From: Elymus sibiricus
Lineage: Eukaryota > Streptophyta > Magnoliopsida > Poales > Poaceae
NCBI GenBank assembly: GCA_039707655.1
Contig: CM077676.1
Coordinates: 183,268,936-183,332,935, forward strand
Length of the DNA stretch: 64,000 bases
Direction of reading: 5' to 3'
The notes under the pieces were generated by a model, which saw nothing but the letters and a program-made list of their open reading frames with translations, ran no database searches and was not told where the DNA came from. Made by a program: the position numbers and the translations under genes. Shown one piece after another: positions 11,239 through 23,370 of the stretch; within the stretch, counting starts at the first letter, position 1; the number at the start of each line of letters is the position of its first letter.

Positions 11239-14200
11239 ATGACACCAAAGAGAAATGTGAAGCTCTCCAGTTCGGCGGCGGATGAGAGGAAAGCCGCCAA
11301 AGCCGCACAGAGGCGGGCCAATGCAGTCTTTTCGCCGGTGCTCATAGAAGATGATCTGACGAAGAACTACTCGTATGTGTACGCGAGCAAGACACAGGAT
11401 CACGAGGCCATGGTGGTGCTCCCAGGATCCCTTCCTCCCGCCGACGACCAATTTCATTTCTTCGCCGGGTACTTTTACTGCGGGCTATGCCCGCCCTTCT
11501 CTGATTTTTTTGTTGAGGTGATGAACACTTTCGGATTCAGACTGCTAGATTTCACACCCAACGCGGTCACCTGCCTGCCAGTCTTCGCGCATCTGTGTGA
11601 GAACTTTGTGGGAATAGCCCCAAATGTTGCTCTGTTCCGGCACTTCTTCATCCCCCGGGTCGAAGATGACGCCCTTTCCGCAGTGTGACTTGGATCCCAA
11701 GGGGAACCTGAAGAACCACTATTTGGAGGGCAAGTTGCACATCAAATGGAATGAGTGGCGGGCCGACTAGTGCTAGATCAAGCAACAGGACTTCCCGGCA
11801 TTCTGCCACCTCAAAACCGAGAAGATGCCAAGCTTGGAATAGGACTGTACCGGATCATCGCCCTCAAGGCGGCCGGCTTGACGATCGAGATGGTGGGGGC
11901 AGACTTCACCCACCGCTGGATCGCCCCGCTGCAGCACCAAGGAGACCGGCAAGCATGGGATTACCAGGGCCCTGCCGATCCAATGCGTCTGCACCCAGGC
12001 CTGAATGACAACCTGTCGGTGAAGGAGCATTACCGGCTCAGCTGTCAGCTCTTCAACAGGGGCTGCACCTTCCACCTACCGGCACAGATAACCTCACTGT
12101 GCAACAACACTACCAAGGCCTCCATACTGGCAATGATGCCCGCCTGTGATGCCAAGACGGTACTGAGCACATGGAAGGTACCTGGCAAGAAGGCAGTGGA
12201 AGACTGGGTCGCCGGCCTGAAGGAAACAGCTGTCCGAGTCGAGGACGACATGGTTCATCTGACGAAGGATGACGAGAAAGAGTTCCTTGATGCAAGGGCT
12301 AATGAGCTCAAGAAGGTAACTTGCTCCCGAATGGCCAAGGGTGCCGGCAAGGGGGAGCACACCAGAAGCCAAGCCGAAGAGCAGGTCATGGCTCCGGGAA
12401 CTAGCAGAGGGAGCCGCACTCAAGAGCATGCCAAAGAGCATGCGAGCGAAGAGGACCAGGCCAGAGATTCTGAGGAAGAAGAGGAGCAACCCGAGGAATC
12501 TTCAGATGAGGAGTCAGAGGAGGAAGCACCTCACCCTTCTCCCGTCAAGGTGAAGACCACCATCGCCAAGAAGCCCGCCAAGAAGGCAGCGCTCACCGAG
12601 CCCGCAAGTAAGGAGCTTACCGGCATCAAGGTAGCGGCTGCAGCTTCCCGGCCTCAGCCTTCTAGGCGTCAGCCTCCTCGCGGAGCCGCCTCCCAGCAAC
12701 CAACCTCGCCAACCGCGGGGGGTGAGGGCACGTCGCAGCCCCTGGCTCTGGCAAGAGCCAAGCGATCTAGGAAGATGCCGCCAGCACCTACGCCTTCCGG
12801 CGTGGACGACACGGTGTACTGGGACTTGTCTGTCCTCAGTGATCATGAGGAGGAGGAGGAGTAAGTACACCATCTTCACCCATCTTTCTCGTAATTATCT
12901 TGGTGTCGTTGCTGAACTAATCATCTTGATCGTTCTAATCTTCCAGGGATGATGTGGCCTTGGCGGAAAGGCAGAAGAAGAAAGCCAGAACCACTGAGGA
13001 GAGCGAGACAGAAATAGGCACAGGGCAAAGCGCCACCCCGCCTGAGGTTGCCGGCTCGAGCCCACCGCACGAGGCTCACGCTCAATTCCTGCTGGCAAGG
13101 ACTACCGTCGAGTCCTCTACAATGGAGACCGGCAAGGGGCTGGGAAGCGGCCAACCGGAAGGGGAGTGCCAATGGATGGACCCCTTGATGGCACCCTCAA
13201 CCTCTGAGTCGTTGCCGATACCTTCGTCGACAAGGAGCAGCCCTCCCCCAGAGGAGCCCCAAGAAGGGCTCCTTTGCATCGAGGCCTCTCCGGTAACCAA
13301 CGTTGTCGGGAACCAAACAACGGCAACTGAAGTTGCTGGACGGAGAACGGCATCCCCTCCATGGGTCAATCCTTCTTTTTGTTTTCTTGAACTTGATCTG
13401 AGTCTTGAAATTCTGATTTCATCTTGCTTTCCGCTACTTCCCTGTCTTGCAGAACCAACACCTCCAGAGGAGAGGGAGGCGTCTGTGGAGGAGATTGTGA
13501 AGAGCGCTGCTAACGAGGCCACCAGGATTTTTGCCATGGAGGCCACCGCGCCTGCTACTGAGGAGGCCAGGGAAACCCCCGAAGAGCCTGGCATGCCCTC
13601 CGGTAGTGCATCTGGACCCGCCATAACAGATGCTGAGATGGGGGAGGCTGGCAGTGACAAGCCAAGCACCGACGTCCACCCCAGTGCACTTGAGGCGCAG
13701 GCTCTAATGGGGCCCTTGGGGCCAACCAAGCAGCAGCAAGGATCCGAAGCCCCCAGCTCATCTGGTGCCGGGGAACTCTCCTTCGAGGATGCCATAGCCA
13801 GAATTCTGGTACCCCTCTCCCAAGGTGTCCCAGGAATGGATGACTCCGCCAACAACGCCGCTGATATGGCCTTCTTGAAGACGATGGCCACCTGCTTCCA
13901 GGATGTGCAGCAACACTACAGCCAGCGTTGGGAGGAGCTCCATTCACGGCGGCAGGCTATAGAGCAAGCCGAGGGGAAACTGAAAGAGAAGGCAGAGGAA
14001 CTCCGCACTTGGTACAATGACAAATTCCACGGCCTTAGGAGGCAGGAGGAAAAGCTTGACGCTGCCAAGGAGAAGGCAACGGCCTTGGACTGCAAGTTGA
14101 TGAAGCGCGAAGCGCAGCTCATCATCAAGGAAAAAGACCTCGCCGCCCGAGAAGAAGCACTCGCCGCCAAGCTCCGCGGCAAGGACGAAGAGATCCAGAC

Positions 14201-15032
14201 TCTGCTCGTGCAGCGGACCCAAGAGCTAGAGGAGGGCCACAAAAAGGCCATCGAAACTCAAGCTCAGGCTCATGCCGACAAGCTCTTGGAAGCCGTCAAG
14301 GCCGCAGAGGGCGCTAAGGCCGCCAAGGTAGAGTTGGAGTCCAAGGTAGCAAAGCTTGAAGAAGACCTTGCCGGCAACAGAGAAGAGCTCTCAACTCTCC
14401 AAGCATCAGCGCAGAAGGCAGCTCACACTCTGGGTGAACTGCAGACGCAACTATCTGCCAAGAGCGAAAAGCTTAGCCAAGCTGCCGATGCCAAGGAAGA
14501 TTTGAAGCTGAAGCTATGTGGGTTGGAGGAGCATCTTGACAGTGCCAAGGCCAGAGTGGCAGCCTTGGCCAAAGAAGTAGAGAAGGAGAAAGCTGCGTAT
14601 GCCGACACCGTCAGTTCCTTCAACACGCTCAATGGCAACTTGCAGCTGTGGACTGACTGCCTTGTGGAGGCCGCCGAGCAGATCAGCGCCCAGCTTGTCG
14701 TCATGCGCTTGGCAGAATACAGCTACGCCTCCAATGACCAAGAAGCGGCAAGCGCCAGCCTGACTCTCTTCTTCAAGGGCCTCGTCAAGGCATTGGAAAA
14801 GCATCACAGAGAACGGTCCAACTCCTTCGCCAAGGAATCCCGCAAGCTTGCTCGAGATATTCTTTACAAGGTACTCGTCAAAGTTTCGTACAGCAATCCA
14901 GGCGTTGACCTCTCCGGTGCCTTCACTAGCTTGCCAAAGGACGCCGGCATCACAGCTGCTGACAAGATCGTTGCTCCAATAGCCGACCGGGTCGGCCAGG
15001 TCTCCAGGACTCAGGGTGGAGTTACGCATTAA
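11239..15032 (+). pseudogene. Antisense gene of the Tat element: putative gypsy-type transposon domain plus coiled coil
   Basis: This gene is on the strand opposite gag-pol. The first part (11239-11688) matches the family known as putative gypsy type transposon, with FFAGYFYCGLCPPFSDFF and DFTPNAVTCLPVFAHLCENF. The frame then shifts near 11690, where an out-of-phase copy of KWNEWRAD is followed by stops, and again before the 11755-12864 frame, which ends in a long acidic and lysine/proline-rich stretch. A well-formed intron (12861-12946) joins this in frame to 12947-15032, whose second half (from about 13860) is a long Ala/Glu/Lys coiled coil. Such antisense genes are known from Grande and RIRE2-type elements and their function is unknown. 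This copy is broken. Its stop lies 794 bp from the end of integrase, so the two would be transcribed toward each other. Confidence 0.75.
12861..12946 (+). other. Spliceosomal intron in the antisense gene
   Basis: The donor is GTAAGT and the acceptor TTCCAG, after a T/C-rich tract. Removing these 86 bp joins a run of Glu codons to GAT GAT GTG GCC in the same frame as the coiled-coil exon. A second candidate (13365-13452, donor GTCAAT, acceptor TTGCAG) would shift the frame and is less secure. Confidence 0.65.
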
Positions 15033-15825
15033 CCTTGTAGCCACAGCTTGCCGCGAATGCAATCTTGTAAAAGATAGATTCATCTTAAGTTAGATCTGCA
15101 TTGCGTTTTGATGTAATATAACTTGTGTCTTGAATGGATGTATGCATGTTATCCTTCTTGTCTTATTCTGTCTTTGCATGATTTCTGTACCCTACGCTTG
15201 ACAGAATCTTGTCGGTGCGCGCACTCTTGCCACGAACGCTTGAGGAACGGGTCCTTAGCAGTTTGCCGGAGGTGCCGCTACCGGCAAGGTTACACTTGAC
15301 GATCACAGCGCAGCCACTTAGGTTGTTGAGCGGACTCGAAACAAAGTATGGGCACAGCTGATCACGACAAGGTTCCTTAGCGTGCAGGTTTCTCATACAA
15401 AGGCCAAAATCGTTCAAGGAGAAATTGCAACTACAACAAAGAATTTATTTCAAAGTTTTTCAACTTAGCTTTTTCTTTGCTGTGCTTCTTGCCGTAGGAT
15501 GATATCTTGAATGTCATTTGGTATCCATACCATCACCCCCCTAGGAAACTTGTACGCGAGGAAACCTTCTATCCTTTGAGAAAAAGAAAGAATTGAAAAG
15601 AGGAGGCTAGCACCTTGACGGTTCATTAATCATCTTATGCAAGGTAGAATGCAACACAACACTGCCTGCAACACATAAACCAAAATGTACTTTGACAAAG
15701 AGTTGTGAAACACTTATCTTTTATTTATTATGCACGGGGTTTGTGCCCGGCTTTGTACAAAGGGTTACATGCCCTGCCGGCAAGCCTGTACAAAAGGGGT
15801 TGCCGGGCAGCCCGGCAACTGCGCC
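15033..15825. other. Spacer between converging antisense gene and pol
   Basis: No coding frame is recognisable. It should hold the 3' untranslated regions of both the plus-strand antisense gene and the minus-strand pol. Several GCCGGCAAG-type motifs occur near 15255-15285 and 15775-15825, as in the Tat LTR. Confidence 0.6.
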
Positions 15826-16883
15826 TTACGGGTAAAACTTGCGAAGATGCTCAATATTCCATGAGTTGAGCACCGAAGTGCCATCTTCGGTCTCTAGGCG
15901 GATAGCGCCAGGCCTAGGGACTCGTACCACCCGGTAAGGGCCCTCCCACTTAGGCGTCAACTTGTTTTGACCCTTCGTGGAGTGAATCCGACGAAGAACA
16001 AGGTTGCCTTCCTCAAGATTCCTGGCGTTAACCTTGCGGCCATGATAGCGGCGCAAGGCTTGTTGGTACCATGCAGCACGGACAGCGGCCCGGAAATGAT
16101 CTTCCCCAAGGTGCGTGGCATCATCTTGCCGCAGCTCATCTTGATCCTCCTCATCGAAGGCCAAGACTCGAGGCGACCCGTATCTGATTTCCGTGGGGAG
16201 CACTGCTTCTACACCATAAACAAGGGAGAAGGGTGTCTGGCCAGTGGCTCGACTTGGTGTCGTTCTGATTGGCCAAAGAACCACTAGCAACTCTTCCACC
16301 CAGCACCTTCCACACTTGTGCAGCCTGTCGAAAGTTCTTGTCCTGAGACCACGCAGCACTTCTGCATTTGCCCTCTCTACTTGTCCATTGCTCCTTGGGT
16401 GAGCAACAGAGGCATAGGAAATCTTATTTCCAAGTTCTTGGCAATATGCTGTGAAGGTGCGGCTCATGAACTGGGTGCCGTTGTCGGTGATGATCCTGTT
16501 GGGTACACCAAAATGAGCAACCAATCCTTTGAGGAACTTGATGGCAGACTATGCCGTCACCTTTCTCACTGGCTCTACCTCAGGCTACTTTGTAAACTTG
16601 TCGATTGCTACGTACAAGAATTCAAAGCCTCGGTAGTGTGGGGGAAGGGGTCGATGATGTCGAGCCCCTAGACCGAGAAAGGCCAGGAGAGAGGGATGGT
16701 TTGGAGGGCTTGAGCTGGCTGGTGGATGTCCTTGGAGTGGAACTGGCATGCTTCGCATCTGATGACCACCGCCAAGGCGTCTTGAAGGGCTATCGGCCAG
16801 TAGAATCCTTGACGGAATGCCTTGCCAACAAGCGTGTGTGACCCAATATGAGAGCCACACATCCCTTCATGCATCTCTTCCAA
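15826..16883 (-). pseudogene. Tat integrase
   Basis: The zinc-binding N-terminus is visible from 16883 (HEGMCGSHIGSHTLVGKAF, then CEAC). The core is visible in the 232-codon frame at 15826-16524: GVPNRIITDNGTQF with the second catalytic Asp, and AHPRSNGQVERAN with the catalytic Glu. The C-terminus, with KWEGPYRV and ending HLRKFYP, looks complete. Between the two parts the frame is disrupted and the first catalytic Asp region (around 16600-16670) is split over two frames with a stop. It would insert the element's cDNA into the genome; this copy cannot. Confidence 0.85.
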
Positions 16884-17152
16884 TAGCCTCTATCCATCTT
16901 CCTGGCAGATAAACTTCAATTTCACCCCATTTGGTCTTTTCTTGTACAAAATGTTGTCAATAAACTTGTACATCCTTGATTGATGGGCTACTCTTTCTGC
17001 GTGCTCTTGCTCATGGGAAGATCTCATGTCTGAAGGTACTAGACGATCGGCTGCGCCCATGCCGGAGCCTGTGGCTCGACGACAAGGACTAAAGGCACTT
17101 CTTCCTTTGCAGGAGCGCTTGCTTCGATGGCAAGGATCTGGCTTGCCGGAAG

Positions 17153-17995
17153 CTACGGCTCACCGGCCAAGGGTATCTTGTCGGTGGTATCTACTTTCTT
17201 GTCGGCTGCCAGCAGCTCTGCCGGAAAGTAACGACCAACTTCTTGCTTTCTCTTCTTCGCCAACCTTGACGGTGTAATGGATGGCTGAGTCTGATGGAGC
17301 ACAAAAGTCCCTGGTTCCACAGGCATCTTTTGGGCGGCAAGCTTTGACAGGTCGCCGGCAATCCAATTCTCGGCACGGGGAATGTGCTCTGCTTGCAGAC
17401 CGTCAAAGTGCTCTTCCAACTTCCTCACTTCATCAAAGTATGCCTCCATCAAGGGGCTTTGGTAATCCTTGTTGACCTGCCTCACCACAAGCTGTGAGTC
17501 GCCTCTGATAATCAACTTTCGAATACCAAGGTTGATTGCAATGCGTAGGCCGGCAAGCAATCCCTCGTACTCAATAGTGTTGTTGGTGGCCTGCTCCCTG
17601 GGAAAATGCATCTGAAGCACGTACTTGAGGTGCTCTCCGGTGGGTGCTATAAGTAGCACGCTGGCACCGGTGCCTTTCAGCGTGGAAGCACCATCAAAGT
17701 ACATGATCCAATCATCAACAGTTTCCTTGCCAGGGAGAGAGGTCTCTGGAATTTCTTCGTCTGGCATTGGAGTCCATTCTGCAATGAATTCTGCCAAAGC
17801 CCTGCTCTGAATCATTGAGGTACTCTCAAACTTCAAATCAAAGCTTGACAACTCCAATGCCCACTCCACAATCCTGCCGGTGGCTTCTAGATTTCTCAGG
17901 ATTTGTTTCAAAGGAAAGCGAGTGACGACGGTGACTTGGTGTGCTTGGAAGTAGTGGCGCAGCTTCCTTGAGCCCATGAGAAGGCCAAAGAGCAA
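17153..17995 (-). pseudogene. Tat RNase H region with second RNase H
   Basis: The 280-codon frame starts in the end of the first RNase H/connection (SRKLRHYFQAHQVTVVT). It continues into a second RNase H with WIMYFDGAST, NNTIEYEGLLAGL and RGDSQLVVRQV, which hold the acidic catalytic residues. Two RNase H modules are a mark of the Tat lineage. The frame is joined to the reverse transcriptase upstream except for TAG stops at 17999-18001 and 18092-18094, each natural as CAG. The RNase H sequence itself looks intact. Confidence 0.85.
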
Positions 17996-18091
17996 CTTCT
18001 ACACACCAGAATACCTTGATCTAGCCCCTTGCAGGAGGGAGATGACAAAGTAAACTGGGCGCTGCACCATCTTCTTCTTCTGCACAACTGG

Positions 18092-19281
18092 CTAATTCGG
18101 ATCACTTGCTTGCACAATCTCTGGCTTGTCGGCACCTGACCCTACCGGAAAGGATTCTGGCATGTCAGATTGTGGCTCTGCGGCTGCTGCCTCCTCTTCT
18201 TCTGCCTTTCTTTCAGTCACAAGTGCAGCACTAACCACTTGATTCATTGCCGCTAAGTATAGCAGCAAAGTCTCTTGCGGCCTAGGTGCAACTAGGACTG
18301 GCGGAGAGGATAGGTACTCCTTCAAATCTTGGAGCGCGGCCTCCGCTTCTGGAGTCCAGTTCACTGGGCCTGCCTTTTCCAATATCTTGAAAAATGGCAA
18401 GGCGCGCTCTACCGATTTGGAGATGAACCTACTAAGGCCGGCAACGCAGCTGGCAAGACGCCTAACGTCCTTGACGTGTCTTGGTGCTTCAATCTGCTTA
18501 ATCACCCTGATCTTGTCGGGGTTGGCTTCAATCCCTCTCTGAGATACAAAGAACCCAAGAAGCTTGTCGGACGGAACACCGAACACACACTTCTTGGGGT
18601 TGAGCTTCAAGTTGAGTTTGCGCAAGTTTGCGAATGTCTCTTCCAAATCTTGGATCAGTGTTGACTTGTCTCTGGTCTTGACCACAATATCATCCATGTA
18701 GGCTTCAACATTTCTGTGCAACTGTGGCTCAAAACCGATCTGAACTGCTCTGGCAAAAGTTGCCCCGGCACTTTTCAATCCGAAAGGCATACGCAAAAAG
18801 CAGTATGTGCCACATGGAGCGATGAATGCAGTTTTCTCCTCATCTTCCTTGGCCATAAAGATCTGATGATAACTAGAATAGGCATCAAGAAAAGAGAGTA
18901 ACTCATAACCGGCAATGGAGTCCACAATCTGGTCGATGCGCGGCAAAGGGAAAGGATCATTTGGACAAGTTTATTTATATCAGTGAAGTCTATACAAAGC
19001 CTCCACTTCCCATTCGCCTTGCGCACTACCACTGGATTGGCTAACCACGTGGGGTGTAGCACTCCTATGACCAGGCCTGCTGCTTCTAGCTTCTTGATCT
19101 CTTCGGCAATAAACTCTTGCCGCTCTAAGGCTTGCTTTCTGACCTTCTACTTGACGGGTCTCGCATGAGGGTAGACAGCAAGGTGGTGCTCAATTACCTC
19201 CCTAGGAACGCCGGGGATGTCAGATACTTGCCAAGCAAACACATCGACATTCGCCCGTAGGAAGGCAACGAGCACGCTTTC
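18092..19281 (-). pseudogene. Tat reverse transcriptase
   Basis: The C-terminal two thirds (18092-18946) read well: LPRIDQIVDS-type start, SFLDAYSSYHQI, MPFGLKSAGATFARA and the catalytic AYMDDIVVKT. The N-terminal part lies in another frame (around 18960-19150, with WLANPVVVRKANGKWRLCID), so a frameshift lies near 18960. A TAG stop at 19147-19149 replaces the expected codon in PVK-KVRKQ. The active site is intact but the protein could not be made. Confidence 0.87.
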
Positions 19282-20371
19282 CTATTTGTCACTGAGAGTG
19301 GCACTTATGGAAAAAGTGCCACTCGTCCCATCTTCCCTTGCAGAGACTTGCTTGTTCGCTGGCGTAGAGGTCTTGGATTTCTTGCTCTTGCCAGTAGAGC
19401 TCTCTGGTATGTCTTCAACAGGCATGCTGCACTCTAAAGTGCGCTTCCCGGAGTCCTTATCAAAGGTCTTGTCGGTCTTCTTCTTCTTTCCTCCCCCCGG
19501 GAGCTTTGCTGGCAGGAGCAGGTGCCTTGATGGAAGATGCTGCCACTGTCTCCCGGTAGAGCTTGTCGGTACAGATGATTGCGTTTTTCTGGTTGGACTT
19601 GATGGTGAGGACGCCCATTGGCCCCGGCATCTTGATGATGTTGTATGCCAAGTGCGACACAGCCATGAACTTAGCCAGCGCCGGGCGGCCCAGGATTCCA
19701 TTGTATGGCAGCAGTATCTTGACGACGTCGAAGACAATCTTCTTCGTCCGATAGCTGAGGTCACTGCCAAACGTGACAGACAGTGTGATCTGGCCCTTCG
19801 GCTTGTTCCTTCCCGGAATGATCCCTTGGAAAGTGCCTGTCTCCTCGAGATCCTTGTCAGGGATCTGCAGCCTCTTGATCACATCAGGAGAGATCAAGTT
19901 CAAGCTGGCCCCACCGTCAACCAGCATCTTCGTCACCTTGAGGTTGCGGATTGTTGGCGAAACCAACAATGGCAAACACCCGACCGCCGTGGTGCGATTA
20001 GGGTGATCCTCAGCGTCAAAGACGATGGGCGTGTGTGACCACTTAAGTGGCTTCTGTGCTCCCATCATGGGCTCCACGACATTCACCTCGCGGACCCATT
20101 GCTTCAGTTGCCAGTGCGAGGAGTGCAAAGATGCACCTCCGTTAACACACATGGCCTCCACTGCATTCTGGAACTCATTCTCGGACTCCTCGTCATCCCC
20201 ATCCTCATCATTCTGGCCTGGAGCAGCCTTCTCTTTTGGTTGCTTGGCCTTGCCACGGCGGCCTCCCCGGCCACCACGGTTTTGCTTGCCAGACCCACCG
20301 GCACCATCTTGGCCCTTCTCCTTATCGCGCTTCTCGTACTCTTGCTTCTGCTTCTCGGCAAGCTGCTCCAC
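19282..20371 (-). pseudogene. Tat retroviral-type aspartic protease
   Basis: A 303-codon frame (19460-20371) begins with the end of gag (KQKQEYEKRDKEKG, then Gly/Arg/Lys-rich). It contains the protease with TKMLVDGGASLNLIS (catalytic Asp present) and YNGILGRPALAKF. A frameshift near 19495 moves the downstream linker into a frame that ends at a TAG (19282-19284) before the reverse transcriptase. The protease would cut the polyprotein during particle maturation. Confidence 0.85.
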
Positions 20372-20383
20372 TTGCCGGCACTC

Positions 20384-22137
20384 CTAGAGATCGTGGCCCT
20401 TGGTAAGGTGGATCTTGCAGTACTGCCCACCGGTCTTGCCGCCCTTGTCGCCTGCCGCAGCCTCCCGACAGTCAGCACATCCGGCAACCTCCTTGCCGGG
20501 GCTTTCTGCCTTGGGCTTCTTGGCGGTGTTGGTGTCACCGGGGCTCTCGACTGCCATCACTGACTTGCCTTTGCGCTTCCGGCTCTTCTTTTGCGGGGTC
20601 GATGTGTCATCTGCGTCGTCATCCTCGGAGTCGACTTCGGCGCCAGCATCTTCCCCAGGGAGTCGCCTCCCTTCCTCAGCACGTGCACACTTGTCCGCCA
20701 AGGCGTATAGCTCGTTGATGGTCCAAACCTTCTCGATATTCATCTTAGACCGCATTCTGTGGTTGCGCACATTCGTGTGGAACATGACGCAAACCGCTGC
20801 GGGATGAACATCGGGGATGTTGTGGTGCACACGGCTGAACCTTTGTATGTACTTGCAGAGGGGCTCGCCATCCCTCTGGGGTATCACATGAAAATCGCTC
20901 TCCTGACCAGGGAGCTTGTGGCCACCCTGGTAGGCACCCACGAATTGACGGCATAGATCCGAAGGGAAGAAATGGAGCCCTCTGGCAAGTTCATCAACCA
21001 CGATCTGACATTGGGCTTGAGCGCCAATGGAAAGTAGTTGGCCAAAATCTTGTCGTCGCACCCCCCGGCAGCCTGCACCGCGATGGTGTAGATGCCAAGG
21101 AACTCTGCTGGACTGAGTGTGCCGTCAGATCTGTCGGGCAGCTCTAGCTTGAAGGCACGGGTGGACAGCCAGCAAACCTGCTACAGCTCATGAGTAAACG
21201 CTGGGCAGCCCACCTCGTAAGGTAAGCACCCAGGGTACCCTGGCAGTTGCACGTATGCTGCCGGCCCGGCACGGTCGTCTGACTGACGGCGGGCTTCCCG
21301 GCGCCGCTCGATCTTCGTATGGGCTTCCTCGTCACGCCGTCCGTGGAGCACTTGGCACTGATCTTGGTGACCCCACGGATCCGACGACGCCATGGACACC
21401 GCGTCCTAGTCATCTGATCGGCGTGTTTGCCGCCGCAGTGGTTGTTGACGTGGAGGCGACTACACCGTTGGCGCACCGTCTCCGGCCCGGCAGCCAGTTG
21501 GTCCTGCCGGCACTGTGGGTGGTCGTCTGGAGGGGCCCACATCCTGTGTTTTGCCGGGATCGGCAAAACTGATGAGGCTCTGAATGGTGGCCTTCCATTG
21601 GTCCATCTTGTCAGGAGCTAGCAGGAAGTTCAAAAGCATTTGAACCTGCGCCAAGGCTTCTGCCGCCATGGTTGGCATGGCAGGGAACATGAAACGGGAC
21701 GGTGTTCAACTCCTGGCAGGGCCAGCAGGAAGCTCGTCGCGTACCTGTTGCCGCAGCGCATGCTCACCGATGGGTTGGCGTGGTGGTGGTGGTGCCTGAA
21801 CATCGTGAGAACGATGCTCACGGCCGGCTTGACGCCGTCCGGGACCACCAGCACCACGGGGAAGCGTGGCGCGCCCATCTTGTGATGGTCGTAGCACACG
21901 TCCTGCCGCAGCGTTGTTGGACGTCACCGCTCTGTCCTTGGACGTCGCGGCGGCTAGGTCCTGGCTGGCACCTATTCGAGCTGTATTACTACAGTGACTA
22001 CACTCACCAGCATGTTGTTGGAGTTGGCCGTCGGCGCCATCTCTGGTGTGGTGACTGCGATCGCCGGAACGGTGGGGATGCTGGATACCCGCACCGCCGG
22101 TGCCTCCTGCCTTGGCCGTCCCAACCGTAGCGCCCGC
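20384..22137 (-). pseudogene. Tat gag, main part
   Basis: The clearest stretch is the frame 20384-21061, with gag signatures CKYIQRFSRVHHNIPDV and a spacer rich in acidic and basic residues, followed by CADC. It stays in frame with the protease except for a TAG at 20384-20386, where CAG would give HDLQECRQVEQL. Upstream (21060-22137) the coding is scattered over frames. The first codons of gag are 9.8 kb away at 31915-32010, because the Copia element inserted into gag. Confidence 0.8.
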
Positions 22138-22930
22138 TGTAGGATCGAAAGTATGTCTAGAGGGGGGGTGATTAGACTACTTGACCAAATAAAACTTAAC
22201 CTTTTCCTAGATTTTAGTTGTAGGCAGATTTTAGCAATAGTACATGTCAAGCATCACCCTACACATGCAATTCTAAGAGTATAGCAGCGGAATGTAAGCA
22301 ATTGCATATGTATGTAGAGAGGGGTTAGGAGATTTCAAACGCAATGAAGACACGGCGGTTTTTGGCGTGGTTCTGATAGGTGGTGCTATCGTACGTCCAC
22401 GTTGATGGAGGCTTCAACCCACGAAGGGTAACGGCTGCGCGAGTCCACGGAGGGCTCCACCCATGAAGGGTCCACGAAGAAGCAACCTTGCCTATTCCAC
22501 CATGGCTTACGTCCACGAAGGACGAGCCTCACTCGGGGTAGATCTTCACGAAGTAGGCGATCTCCTTGACCTCACAAACTTCTTGGTTCAACTCCACATC
22601 TGGTTGGAGGCTCCCAAGTGACACCTAACCAATCTAGGAGACACCACACTCCAAAAGGTAATAGATGGTGTGTTGTTGATGAACTCCTTGCTCTTGTGCT
22701 TCAAATGATAGTCTTCCCAGCACTCAATCACTCCTCACAGATTTGGCTATGGTGGAAGAAGGATTTGAGTGGAAAGCAACTTGGGAAAGGCTAGAGATCA
22801 AGGTTCAAATGGTAGGAATGGAATATCTTGATCTCAACACATGAGTAGGTGGTTCTCTCTCAGAAAATGAATGGTGGAAGTGTAGGCATGTTCTGATGGC
22901 TCTCCTTACTGAGAAGGATGGGGTGGAGGG

Positions 22931-22940
22931 GTATATATAG
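22931..22940 (-). promoter_or_regulatory. TATA box, Copia 3' LTR
   Basis: The minus strand reads CTATATATAC, an excellent plant TATA box, just downstream of the TCGGT/ACCGA cluster in the direction of transcription. Confidence 0.7.
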
Positions 22941-22977
22941 CCTCCACACAAAATCCAACCGTTACACACTTTTGACC

Positions 22978-23370
22978 CAACTCGGTGGCACCGAAATGAT
23001 AATCTCGGTAGCACCGAACTGTGTAAAAGATATGAACTTTAGGAATCTCGGTGGGACCGATACGAACAACTCGGATGGACCGAAGTGCAATGGCTTAGGG
23101 CAATCCTCATCTCGGTGGCACCGATTGCATCAACTCGGTAGGACCGAAGTGAAGCAATAAGGCAACAGAGGGTTGGCAAGCCATCTCGGTGAGACCGATT
23201 TGCAAACTCGGTGAGACCGAAGTAAATGCAAACGATTACAGAGAGTTGACAAGGCCATCTCGGTGGGACCGAAATCCATTTCGGTGGATCCGATTTGTTA
23301 GGGTTTGGCAGTGGCTAAGTCTTTGATGAACTCGGTGAGGCCGGATTGGAAATTTCGGTGGGGCCGAGTT
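22978..23370. repeat. Twelve TCGGT-N3-ACCGA motifs in the 3' LTR
   Basis: Twelve short imperfect palindromes, mostly TCGGTGGNACCGA or TCGGTAGNACCGA, are spaced about 20-50 bp apart. They are often preceded alternately by AAC and ATC. They are retained in the 5' LTR. On the minus strand they lie immediately upstream of the TATA box, where enhancer elements would be expected. Confidence 0.8.

Noticed and set aside
11773..12489. Overlapping minus-strand frames in the antisense gene region as extra pol sequence
   Set aside because: No reverse transcriptase, RNase H or integrase motif is present. Pol ends at 15826 with a complete integrase C-terminus.
13365..13452. Second intron in the Tat antisense gene
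   Set aside because: Splice signals are passable but removal of 88 bp puts the upstream and coiled-coil exons out of phase, while the unspliced frame is open. I kept it only as a mention.
13082..13891. 269-codon minus-strand frame opposite the antisense gene
   Set aside because: It is the shadow of the GC-rich plus-strand coding sequence, with no domain and unusual composition.
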